From: Magnolia sinica
Taxonomy: Eukaryota; Streptophyta; Magnoliopsida; Magnoliales; Magnoliaceae
Assembly: GCF_029962835.1 (NCBI RefSeq)
Contig: NC_080577.1
Span: 30,114,501 to 30,178,500 of the forward strand
Direction of reading: 5' to 3'
Length of the DNA stretch: 64,000 nt
Notes under the pieces: generated by a model
Told to the model about the DNA's origin: nothing
The model's database searches: none
Seen by the model: the letters and a program-made list of their open reading frames with translations, nothing else
Position numbers and translations under genes: made by a program
In this document: positions 22,723 through 32,472 of the stretch, piece by piece
Position numbering within the stretch: position 1 is the stretch's first letter
Layout: the number at the start of each line of letters is the position of its first letter

Positions 22723-23364
22723 AATGAAAGCTAGCTGGGGTCACCATGATGTTTGTGATAAATCTATCTCGCCCAATAGTTTTGCCACATCATGTTACTA
22801 CATGGACCCAATAATGATATAGATCCAAACCTCGAGTGTGCCACACAGAAAGAAAAAGTGAGGATTGATCTTTCACCGTTGAAACATTCGAGCGGCTGCA
22901 TAAGTTTTCCATCATGCCAATGTTTTTATAATTTCAGTTCATCCCAATAAGAGTGACCTCATGAATGGTATGGATGCTAGACCAAGGAGGTTTCAACGGC
23001 TGTAAGTCCCCACCTACCTTTTCCAGCCGTGTGGCCAACATGAGTTTTGGATCCGCCTCATTTTTTGTTCCACATTCTAAGCTGATATGAGAAAACGGAC
23101 GGACGAAGTGCATTTATCACAAACATCACGGTGCGCCACAGCCAGTGGAAGGAAGTTAACTGCCAATAAACGCTGATTAGAAACTTACAGGTTGAATGGC
23201 CAGAACACCCATATCCATAGGTCAACTGGCAGACTGAGTGGATATAACTCGTTTCAACACTTGAGGTCTTGGTACGATCCCTAGTGGGGGTGGCTAACAT
23301 GGAGTGTGTGTAATGACATGGGTGTGTACTAATAAGTTAACCCAAAAAAAAAAAGTTGAATAGC
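22723..23364. other. Spacer with diverged dispersed repeats
   Basis: It carries another inverted pair (GGGGTCACCATGATG near 22737 and a GTGATGTTTGTG-type complement near 23115-23130). No gene. Confidence 0.55.
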
Positions 23365-23887
23365 TAGAGTCACTAGTTAAGTGACATTATCAAGCTATGT
23401 GGGACCCATTATGATGTATGTGTGGTATCCACGCCATCCATCCATTTGGAGAGATCATTTTAAGACATGAGATAAAGAATGAGTCCGCTCCAGAGCTCGA
23501 ATGGACCCCACCACATAAGACCGTAAGACCGTGGAGAGAGTGATGCCTACCAGTAAATATTTCTATGGGCCACAAAAGTTTTCGATGAAGTCGAAATTTG
23601 TGTTTTCACTTATTTTATGTCGTTCTTAATTTATGAACACGTTGGATCTTAGATAAACATCATAGTGGACCTTAGGAAGGTTTCAATGGTGAGTGTCACT
23701 CTTCCCACTATTTTTGTGGTGGGGTCCACTCCAATTTTAATCTGACTCATTCTTTTTCTAATACCCTAAAATAATCTTTCCAAATGGATGAATGGTGTGG
23801 ATACAACACATACACCGTGATGAGTCCCATATAGCTGGGTGACAATACCGACTCTCGCTACTTAACTTGTCAGTCTATAATCCGTGC
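23365..23887. mobile_element. Foldback element, family A, copy 2
   Basis: Left arm TAGCTAGAGTCACTAG to GGGACCCATTATGATG; right arm TGATGAGTCCCATATAGC to CTATAATCCGTGCC. The arms are complementary with moderate divergence and the element is non-coding. Confidence 0.65.
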
Positions 23888-24160
23888 CACTGAAGATGCG
23901 GCTGGCTTTCCTCGTAGACGCGATTAGATAAAAAGCTATAGTGGACCCACCACAGGAAACAGCGGGTAAAGTGATTTACGCCGTTAAAACTATCCTAAGG
24001 TCTATCATAACATTTATTTGAAATCTAACCTGTTCAAAAGTTAAAAAAGACATGAAATAAAGGAAAACGCAAATATCAACTTGATCTAAAACTTTCGTGG
24101 CATTTAGAAGTTTTTAAAGGTGGTGTCGATGTCCCCACTGTTTTCTATATTGGGTCTAAT
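23888..24160. mobile_element. Foldback element, family A, left part of split copy
   Basis: This half carries GTGGACCCACCACAGG and stops at GGGTCTAAT, where the hAT-like element begins. Its missing half resumes at 26435 as GGTCTGATGGAGC and ends near 26610 with CTAATCCGCACC. Confidence 0.65.
24153..24160. repeat. Target-site duplication, left (GGTCTAAT)
   Basis: Eight bases, repeated with one change (GGTCTGAT) at 26435-26442, flank the element at 24161-26434. Eight base pairs is the hAT superfamily duplication length. Confidence 0.7.
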
Positions 24161-24599
24161 CAGTGTTCGAGTTGTCGATATCGCTACAAGTTTCGTTGAC
24201 AGGAGATAAAGATATAATATCGTTATCGCCGATAATATCGCCGATAACTGGAAATACAGGGAAAAAAGGGGAAACATGGAGAAAATGATGAAATTTTTCA
24301 GTGAAACTTCATGACATGTCTAAATACACATATTTACATATTTAGGAATGAAAAAATTGCAAAAAAAAAAGCATTAAATAAGAAGTTTCCATTTAATGGG
24401 GGCCAAAAGGCATGCGTTGTTATAAAAAATCACTCAAATAATAACCAAAATGAGTTTATGTAATACAAATGCAAACTTATAACAATTAAGACATGCAAAG
24501 GTAAATGAATTTAAAAAAAATATACATTTCTAGTCACATTTCATCCCCACATAGAATGACGAGGTGGCTCGTAATCATTGTTCGGATCTCGTTGCCGTT

Positions 24600-25770
24600 G
24601 AGAGTAGTAACGTGGCCCACTATGAACGTGCATGGGTTATTCACGCTGTCTATCCATTTTTTCAGCTCATTTTAATAGTTGTTTCAAAATTTGAAGCATG
24701 TCCAAAGCTCAAGTGGACCACACCACATGAAACATTGGTAATAATGATTTTCACAGTTGAAACCTTGGTAGGGCCTACAGTGATGTCTATTTGTCATCTA
24801 ACCTGTTCATAAGATCACAAAGACATGGATGAAGGCAAAAACACAAATAATAGATTGATCCAGATTTTCTTAGGCCTCATGAAATTTTAGACATTATAAT
24901 TTCAATTCACACTGTTTCCGTGGTGAGGTCCACTTGAGATTTGGATATAATTGGTTTTTGGGCTAAAGCCCTCAAATTATTTGTTAAAATGGATAGACGA
25001 AGTGGATAAAATATGTAAATCATGGTGGACCCCATATAATTTACTTAGTATGCAAACACATATGTACTCGAGTCGGTAGGGACGCGGCTTAGCTACGATG
25101 GGTTGAGTAGTGAGACTTGCCACTGAAGTGATGTGTAGCTGTTATCTAGCCCCACCATGGTTTATGTTTCGTATCCACACCGTCCAACCATTTGAAGATA
25201 TCATTTTAGTGTACAAGATAAAGAATGAGTCAGATCCAAATCTCTAATGAACCACACCACATGAAAACAATAATGATTGGATATCCACCATTAAAATCCT
25301 CCTAAGGCCCACTGTACTATTTATTTGATATCCAATTTGTATGATTAGGTCATACAGACCTAGATCAGGGGGAAAATCAAATATTAGCTTGATTCAACAC
25401 TTTTATAGGTCCCAAAAAGTTTCTAATGGTCTATGTTCATTCAACACTGTTTCCTGTAATGTGATCCACTTGAGATTGGGATATACCTCATTTTTGATCT
25501 CGTACTCTAAAATTGTCTCGAAAAATAGATGGACGGTAAAGATACAACACATACATCATGGTGGGGCCTACAGAACGGTATGGTGGCCCAACGAATTGTT
25601 TAACGGTGAAAATCATTATCTCCGCTGCTATTTGTGGTGTGGTCCACATGATCTTTAGATATGATTCATTTTCTAGATAATGCCTTAAAATAATCTCTAA
25701 AAATAGATTAACGGTGTAGATATAATAAATACATCACTGTGGGGCCCACGTAACTTTAATCTCCTTTGAA
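24600..25770. repeat. Foldback repeats nested in hAT-like element
   Basis: An inverted pair runs from GTGGCCCACTATGAACG (24614) to CATGGTGGACCCCATATAA (about 25022). A second family-A-like unit starts near 25085 (TTAGCTACGATGGG) and its complement, with CATCATGGTGGGGCC, ends near 25575. A third inverted stretch extends to about 25760. No gene. Confidence 0.55.
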
Positions 25771-25779
25771 CTGTTCTTA

Positions 25780-26260
25780 CAACTCGGAGCTCGAGGAGCG
25801 TAAGTGCTCTTCTGCGCATGCCACGTACTTACAGCAGCTATATAGCTACTGTGTGGTACACTACCCATTTCACTTCCCTTTTTTTGATAAACCGACACCG
25901 ACCATGGCGATTTCAATGGGTTTTCTGTTAAAACTCTCAAAAATCTCTCCCCAAATTCTGATTTTTTTCAAATCCCAAATCAAATCCCCGTAAGCCTAGG
26001 TAGATTCCAGTTTCCTTTCAAAACTATTCCATTCGAAGGAAAAAGGGAATTTTAGGTTTTTCGTTCTTGTGAAAGATCCGGCGCTGTTGACCGCGATTGG
26101 ACAACTAAATCCAGCCGAAGGCCACTCCTTAGGTAGATCTTGAGTAAAAAGGTAAGAAAGCTTTTTCTTTTTCTTTTTCTTTTTCTTTTTCTATATTTCT
26201 TTTTCCGAATAAGAGAGTCGTCGCCTAATGTCATCGAAAACACGGCATTTGTTTTGCCTA
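25780..26260 (+). other. Gene-like stretch inside hAT-like element
   Basis: Base composition changes here: a GC-rich beginning (GAGCTCGAGGAGCGTAAG), then an ATG at 25903 in the context ACCATGGCG opening a 30-codon frame (AISMGFLLKLSKISPQ...). The frame ends with CCCCGTAAGCC, which could be a splice donor, and (CTTTTT)n follows at 26160-26192. It resembles a 5' UTR plus first exon captured from a gene, but no protein family is recognisable. Confidence 0.3.
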
Positions 26261-26434
26261 TTTTATCGAAATCTATAGGGAAGTTGGCAGTGATCCGAAA
26301 ATCTCACCGATAATATCAAAAATATCGGCGACATCCAAAAGAGAAATGAAATATTGAAGTTTCGGTATCACAGGTCTGGCGACACCGATAATATTGGCGG
26401 TATTATCGATTTCTTGCTGATAACTTAAACACTA

Positions 26435-26610
26435 GGTCTGATGGAGCTTTGAATTTAACTCATTCTCGGATATTACCCTAAAATGAACTCTCCAAATGGA
26501 TAAAAAGTCGTAGACGCAGGACATATATCATGGTAGGGCCCACGGAAACTTGGTGACGTCACTGTAGCAGGGAGTCTCGCTACTCAACCTTTCAGTGCCT
26601 AATCCGCACC
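26435..26610. mobile_element. Foldback element, family A, right part of split copy
   Basis: Begins with the duplicated GGTCTGAT, continues the 24160 sequence, and ends with the family-A arm (GTGACGTCACTGTAGC to CTAATCCGCACC). Confidence 0.65.
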
Positions 26611-27208
26611 AGCAATCCGACTACATTTGAAACGGACACCTCCGTCACTGCCCAGGAACGCGGATGAGGTATCCATTCCCGGCTAGGAACAGGCACGGCC
26701 TCTGAGGGACCACCGCGGTCTACAAGTTTTATCCACACCGTCCATATATTTTTCATAATATTTTATAATAAATTCTAAAAAATAAGGCAAATCTAAGGCT
26801 CAAGTGGATCACACCAATGGAATCAGCGGTGATAATAACAATTGCCGTTAAAACCCTCTTAAGGCTAACTATGAGATTTTTATGTGCTTGATTTTTGGGT
26901 TCATGGCCTAAAGTACCTCAGAAAATGGATGGCCAGTATAGATAATCAATACATGCATCAAGGTTGGGCTCTCCGTCAGCGCCACACCATATTAGGTACC
27001 TAATCCACTCCCCAAGCATTCGTAAAGCGTCACTGTTGCGTGGTAGAAAATTTTAAGTTGACGTGGCAAAATTTTGTAGGCCAACATGATGTAATGTGTT
27101 ATATTCACACCGTTCGTTCATTTTTCCAGATAATTTTGGAGTATGAACCCAAAAATAAATCACACCCAATGATCAAGTGGACCACACCATATAAATTAGT
27201 GTGGATTT
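26611..27208. other. Spacer with dispersed-repeat pieces
   Basis: Contains further degraded copies of the common repeat (CAAGTGGATCACACC, ATGCATCAAGGTTGGG). No gene. Confidence 0.55.
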
Positions 27209-27417
27209 AGTGCTTAATTACCATTGAAAACTTCTTGGGGGCATGGAAATTTTGAATCAAGCTCATACTTTTATCTTTGTCCAGGTTTGTGTGACTCTAT
27301 GAACAGGTTGGATAGTGCTTAATTACCATTGAAAACTTCTTGGGGCATGGAAATTTTGAATCAAGCTCATATTTTTATCTTCGTCCAGGTCTGTGAGACT
27401 CTATGAACCGGTTGGAT
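27209..27417. repeat. 105-bp tandem duplication
   Basis: The stretch beginning AGTGCTTAATTACCATTG at 27209 repeats at 27314 with only a few substitutions and one indel. It lies inside a dispersed repeat and looks recent. Confidence 0.85.
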
Positions 27418-27617
27418 GGAAAATAAACATGATTGTGTGCCCTAGGAATGTTTCAATGGTAGGCATTTACTATCCACTGTTTCATGTGGTGTGGTCCATT
27501 TGAGATTTGAATCTGCCTCATTTTCAGGAACTTGCACTAAAATGATTTGTAAAAACTGACGAACGGCTTAGATATACAACACATAAATCAATGTGGGCCC
27601 AACAATTGTTCGACGGA

Positions 27618-28195
27618 CGTCCACTTTTTACTTTTTAAAAGGGACCACCTTGATGTGTCCTTCAGATCCACTCAGATCATTAGACGTGTAATGCTATGTT
27701 GTGCTTGGAACCAAAAAATTAGGCTAAGAAATTATTCAAGTGGGTCATATCAATTGAAACAGTCAGGAGAGACGTCCTACCTTGATTTTTACAAGGCCCC
27801 ACCGTAATGGTCACGTAAAATCTACTCCAACCATTAGCTGCCACACAAAATTTTAGTTCCCAGACCCAAAAATCAGGCACATAAGTGATTTAACTGGGCC
27901 ACACCAAGATAAAGAGTTTAGCGGTTAAGCTTCATATCTAAACTTTCTTCATTTGTGTGGTTCACATGAATCAGGGATGGGGCTGGTCTTTTTACACTGT
28001 GTCTAACATAGAATGATCCACAGAATGATGGGATGGATTTCACATTAATGCTACAATGGGTCCCACCCAAATAAGCAACTTCTTTTCATCAATTATATGG
28101 AAATAATTTCAACATTAACCACCTATTAAATGACACATCTAGTTGGACCAATCTGAATTGTCCAACTAGTTGTGTGTGAGCATCTCTCTCTCTAT
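27618..28195. repeat. Dispersed repeat, copy 3 of 3
   Basis: Diverged relative of 2540-3115 and 20888-21440: AAAAGGGACCACCTTGATG at the start, CTAGTTGGACCAATCTG and TGTGTGTGAGCATC plus a CT run at the end. Confidence 0.7.
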
Positions 28196-28453
28196 GTATA
28201 TATATCTATATTACATAACTTCTATGAAGTAGAATGAGATGAACTCATTTTTGAGTGGCATGAACAAATTAATTGGAATAAAGGCTTGGGTCGGCAAGTT
28301 GAATCATGGTCCGCCATTGTAGTCTATCAAGGGCCATATTTCACTTAGACTAGATCATCAAATCTTTAAAAAAGCCCTTAACATGAGCGATTCAGTTGAG
28401 TGACTCTAATGATGTCTCCTGCAAGTCGAAAATTAATGGATTGTCAAAATGGG
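28196..28453. other. Spacer 3' of membrane-protein ORF
   Basis: Non-coding DNA that would hold the 3' UTR of the minus-strand ORF. No clear AATAAA on the minus strand was noticed. Confidence 0.4.
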
Positions 28454-29050
28454 TCATGGAAGAAAAGAAGCAAAATGAAAGGTGCAAAACAGGTGCTTGG
28501 CCCACCTTAATTTGAAAGGAAGAACCAACGATGAAAGTGATACAAGAGCCATAGCTGCCGATACAATGGCAACACCACCAACCAATCTTGTAATCGACGG
28601 CCATCTACGACGGATCATGATAGCAACTAGTGCAGCGCAACATGAAATAACTACTGATATTTTGCAAATGACTAATCGTGCAGCACACCGAGGATTATCC
28701 TTGCAGATTTCATTGACTTGTGGTAATGTCAGAAGGCCCATTGCTGCAGTGTAAGTGAACCCGAAGATCGTCTCATACAATACTGACTGTGGACCAGAAC
28801 CCACCCCGTTGGTTGGGTTGAAATCCATGCCGTTTGCCGGTTTTTGACCGGTAGTGTGGTGGAAATCCATGCCGTTTGCTGGGTTTTGATCAGGCATCTG
28901 AACCTCTGGACTGGCCCTTTGATGGAACATAGACAAGGAATGGAGTTCGAGCGGATGAGGGTGGTTTTGAGGGATGAAAATAGCATGGTGGACGTTCTCT
29001 TCATCATATGAATAGGAGAGGTGAGATGTTTGTCTTTGATATCGAGCCAT
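28454..29050 (-). CDS. Small membrane protein, unknown function
   Basis: A 198-codon uninterrupted frame. I choose the ATG at 29050 (context AAAATGGCT), six codons inside a longer frame from 29068. The N-terminal third is polar, with a near repeat: PANGMDFHHT then PANGMDFNPT, followed by GVGSGP. Then come three hydrophobic segments: about residues 90-108 (ETIFGFTYTAAMGLLTL), 125-145 (LVICKISVVISCCAALVAIM) and 153-177 (LVGGVAIVSAAMALVSL). A Lys/Arg cluster (IRRRWP) lies between the last two. A TATA box lies about 90 bp upstream. I do not recognise the family. The frame is intact amid decayed repeats, which argues for a real gene, but the last 15-20 codons may be intronic because AAGGTGGGC near 28509 could be a splice donor. 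Confidence 0.55.
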   Translation of the reverse strand: MARYQRQTSHLSYSYDEENVHHAIFIPQNHPHPLELHSLSMFHQRASPEVQMPDQNPANGMDFHHTTGQKPANGMDFNPTNGVGSGPQSVLYETIFGFTYTAAMGLLTLPQVNEICKDNPRCAARLVICKISVVISCCAALVAIMIRRRWPSITRLVGGVAIVSAAMALVSLSSLVLPFKLRWAKHLFCTFHFASFLP

Positions 29051-29137
29051 TTTGGGAGACAGTATCATAGAAGGAGAAAGGCTATAGAAATGGAGGGAAT
29101 GAAGGAATTGTCAATCGACAATGAGAGTGCATATATA

Positions 29138-29145
29138 TTTATATA
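29138..29145 (-). promoter_or_regulatory. TATA box of membrane-protein ORF
   Basis: TATATAAA on the minus strand lies about 90 bp upstream of the chosen start, a normal plant distance with a short leader. Confidence 0.5.
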
Positions 29146-29152
29146 TACATAA

Positions 29153-30562
29153 AAACTATGTCGGGCTCATTTGTGCCGTCTATTTACGTGACAGACTGCC
29201 TTTTGAGATGTGTTCTCACACATTTTTAATATTTTTATTATTATTTTTATTCAACTCCACCAGACTTAGAAGGACGTGGCAACCTATAATTATGTAGGAT
29301 ATGTGAACCTTATATCCAGTGTGGGACGCACTACTTAGATCATCTGGCCATAAACTCAGGCCCGTTAACTGTCAGGTGGGCCACACGTATGAAAGAAATG
29401 GGTAGTTATTGCAAGTCTTTTTAGACCATCTGTTGTTTTAGTACGTTTGTGGCAAGTTTTTCTGGCTATATGATCCAGACTATATATAGGTCCACCTGAT
29501 TAACGGCTTGGATGTACCATACACGGACCAGGTTGGCACGTGTAAGGTTTGCTACAAGTATCATACATCCGGATGTATTACTGGTTTCTTTAGTACGTGA
29601 GGCATGGTTCGAAAAATCCAGACCGTTAATGTGATGGACTTGTCACAGAGACAGTGGATGAGGTATGGACGTCTCAAGGCTGTAGGAATTAAGAATGGAT
29701 GGGATATAGACTTCAAAAATCCATACTTTTCATTCCAGACCGATCAAAAATCCAAACTGGTAATATGATGAACTTCTCAAAAATCTGATCCGTCCATCAT
29801 GAGGATCCACCATTCCAATGTCCAGATTGAAGAAACATGCTGATTTGGACATACCATGTAAGGCCACAACATACAAACAAATGGACACTTATAAGAAAAA
29901 CTTAAACAAGCATCCATTTTAGAGCATGCAATGGCCCACCAGATAAGTGACCGGAGTGATTTTTGGACCATGGACTCGACGTTCGGCCAAACCCAATGGA
30001 GGGATTACATTTTTCTCTCGTGTGCATAGTTTGCACGTGGATGAGGGTAAACTGTGGTCCTTATATCATTCGGAATAGGGATAAAACAGTCAGCCGTCTC
30101 ACATGTTTTGCACGAGAATTTAAACGTACTCGCGCGAGTACCAGTGTACCGCGTACAAATCAAGATGGCGAAAATTACCAAATTGGAAAAAGCAATGTTG
30201 GCCCATCACAGTTCGATTTCAAGTGTTCGGTGTCACGGGAGTTATGCGAATGCTGTAAAGCCAGCGGAGTCCAGTCCAGGTGGGTCAAGTTTAGCTTGAC
30301 TCGTACATGCTGTCCTTGAATCTTAAGTTAATCATTGGAACTTGGCTTGTTAATCAAACTTTTCAAGTTGATGTCAAAGCGAGCTATCGAATCGAGACAA
30401 GGTGAGCTTATCTCGAGTTGAGTTGAGCTTGCTCTCTATCTAACACCTAACCCACACCTAACTCAACCCATTAACTCTACATAACACACACCTGACTCAA
30501 TACAACCACTCGACCTAACTAACTTAACCCACACTTGAACTAACCCCAAAATTAAATATTCA

Positions 30563-30566
<4 letters not shown>
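29153..30566. other. Spacer, no recognised gene
   Basis: Short overlapping ORFs occur at 29963-30319, but none has a domain and they overlap one another in different frames. A CA/AC-rich stretch (CTAACCCACACC, repeated) occurs at 30440-30540. Confidence 0.5.

Positions 30567-30602
<36 letters not shown>
30567..30602. repeat. (AT)n microsatellite
   Basis: About 18 uninterrupted AT dinucleotides. Confidence 0.95.
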
Positions 30603-30606
<4 letters not shown>

Positions 30607-30760
30607 TAGAGCCATAGAGGTACATTGTCATTGGTGTTGAGTGAGAGAGAGAAAGAGAGAGACCGTGGAGTTTGGGTGTAAGAGAGGAGAGCTCGAGTGC
30701 TACGGGTTGGGTTAGGAAGGAAAATGGTAAGAAAGGGACGGGAAAGTAGAGTATAGATTA

Positions 30761-30763
<3 letters not shown>

Positions 30764-30842
<79 letters not shown>
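30764..30842. repeat. (TA)n microsatellite
   Basis: About 39 uninterrupted TA dinucleotides. On the minus strand it reads as an Ile-Tyr repeat ORF, which is an artefact. It ends at a GTCGAGCCGAGTCGAAT stretch like the hAT-like element at 38019. Confidence 0.95.
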
Positions 30843-30846
<4 letters not shown>

Positions 30847-30946
30847 CAAGTCGAGCCGAGTCGAATCAAGCTGCACTATGAAAACGAGCCAGGTCATATG
30901 AAGCTTGGCTCGCCTCGATGTTGTATTTTATTTCAAAATTCTATTG

Positions 30947-31741
30947 TGTTTGACTTGTGAGTTTAGTCCCGCATTGGATTTGCCAAAGAAAGTTTTCTTG
31001 TATATAAGATATGTATTTTACCTTAGGGCTTAAGCCCCATTCAGGGGGCATGTGAATTTGGTCTTGTGGGGGACTTGCCAATAGCTCTAATTTATGTCAT
31101 TAGATATATGCGCATGCACCAAGCCGACCTGAGTCCAAGTCTTAGTCCAAGTCGTGTGCGAGTGCGTGACGGGCCGGTGCGGGGGTGTGTGTGTGTATGG
31201 GTACTCGTGGGACTTTATTTATTCGAGAGTGTACTCGTACTCACGCCTTTTCATTTTAAAGTAGAGAGATGTGACCGATCGGTTGGTTGCACTTGTTGGG
31301 TTTAAATCTAACGAACCAAACCCTTTGGATAGGGTACTTAATACACCACATCAGAGTTTATAAAAGGATTTCCATTCCATTTTCAAAACGACGAAATATC
31401 TTTCTACTCTTGTGAAAACTTTTTCTGTTTTTTGGTTTATGAGTTGTGGTTGCTAAGTTCGTCGCTAAGTTAACTCAGCACTTTCGAGTTAAAATGCAAG
31501 TGGTTTGAGTCTGCGTACAGTGAGTGCACCGTTGGGACCAGGTTATAGTTGTTGTATCCTAGAGGTCGATTGTTTTGGAAACCTGTTGCACTTAGAACGT
31601 TGTTCAAGGGGAGCAAATTTGATTTTAAGCTGAATGACTCACATCACGCCTCGACTCAACTCTATAAGCCTTCTATCTCTTTTCTTTTATTTTCTTCTTG
31701 ATTTTTAAATAGTCTATTTGATTCAACCAAATAGTCTAGCA
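30947..31741 (+). repeat. Left LTR of copia element
   Basis: Proposed from TGTTTGACTTG, a common copia-like opening followed by CCCGCATTGG, to AGTCTAGCA. The section from 31060 onward (CCAATAGCTCTAATTTATG) matches 42985-43637, including the GTGTGTGTATGGGTAC run and TTCATTTTAAA. TATAAAA lies at 31359-31365. The start is less certain than the end, because the right LTR does not contain the first 110 bp. Confidence 0.65.
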
Positions 31742-31775
31742 ATATTGAAATTGAATTTGTTAAATTAAATAGACT

Positions 31776-32472
31776 ATGACTACCATAATAATTAATGCTT
31801 CTATGGAGTTAGCCAAAATCGAATCGTTCGTTGGACAATACATTAAATGATGGAAATAAAAACTTATGTTCGCACTGATTACGTACCCTTAAAGTTTCAT
31901 ACATATTGTCTGAATTATTTACTATAGATCCAGCAAATTAAATTGAACTAGTAGATGAAAATAATTGTAAAAATTATATTCTAAATTCTTTGTCCAATGA
32001 ATTATATGATGTGTATACCTCTTATGAGTCTGTTAAGAAAATATGGACTGCTTTATAAAAGAAGTACGTTATGAAAGATGCAGACGCTTCGAAACATGTA
32101 AATGCTAATTTCCTTAACTATAAAATGACAGATGATAAACCTGTCACAAATCAGATTCACGATTTTTAAAATCTAGTTCATGAACTGTCGTCAGAAGGAA
32201 TTAAGTTGGATAAAGTTTTTATCAGGAGCGCTGATAGAAATGCTACCGCCCTCCTGTAAAGAATATAAGAATAAAATAAAATATAAAAAAGAATGGTGTC
32301 TCATTGGAAACTACAATCCTACGCATATGAATAGAGGATGCAAATAGAAATAAGGATCAAAAAGAAAATGCAAATGAAGTAGATTCAAAGTCGAATCTTG
32401 TAGAGTCAAGTTAGAAAAATAATAAGAAGAAAAATGGCAAATGTCATAACTCTGGCAAGCCTAGACATTATA
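31776..32472 (+). pseudogene. gag: copia gag, decayed and split
   Basis: The remnant starts with ATG 31776 (TTIIINASMELAKIE) and shows UBN2-type copia gag features across frames: KKYVMKDADASKHVNA, NYKMTDDKPV and LSSEGIKLDK. Many stops and frameshifts. The zinc knuckle begins at KCHNSGKPRHY (about 32439-32471) and is cut by the solo LTR. Its last cysteine, ADEC, is found at 35357-35368, on the other side of the insertion. Confidence 0.8.
32468..32472. repeat. Target-site duplication, left (TTATA)
   Basis: Matches TTATG at 35352-35356 with one change. Removing the insertion and one copy reconnects the zinc-knuckle reading frame. Confidence 0.7.

Larger units (their letters stand above)
24161..26434. 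mobile_element. hAT-like non-autonomous element, 2.27 kb
   Basis: Termini CAGTGTTCGAGTTGTC and GATAACTTAAACACTA are imperfect inverted repeats of the hAT CAGTG type. Both ends have subterminal clusters of CGATAATATCG / CGCCGATAA-like strings (24170-24250 and 26300-26420), as transposase-binding regions often do. The interior has no transposase. It holds dispersed repeats (24600-25770) and a gene-like stretch (25780-26260). Old enough that its target duplication differs by one base. Confidence 0.7.

Noticed and set aside
28482..28754. Plus-strand frame opposite the membrane-protein ORF
   Set aside because: Shorter, without hydrophobic pattern or start context; the minus-strand frame is better supported.
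29963..30319. 118-codon frame as a gene
   Set aside because: No domain, overlapped by a second frame of similar quality, no TATA box or splice evidence, low-complexity surroundings.
30712..30897. Ile-Tyr repeat peptide
   Set aside because: Translation of a (TA)n microsatellite.
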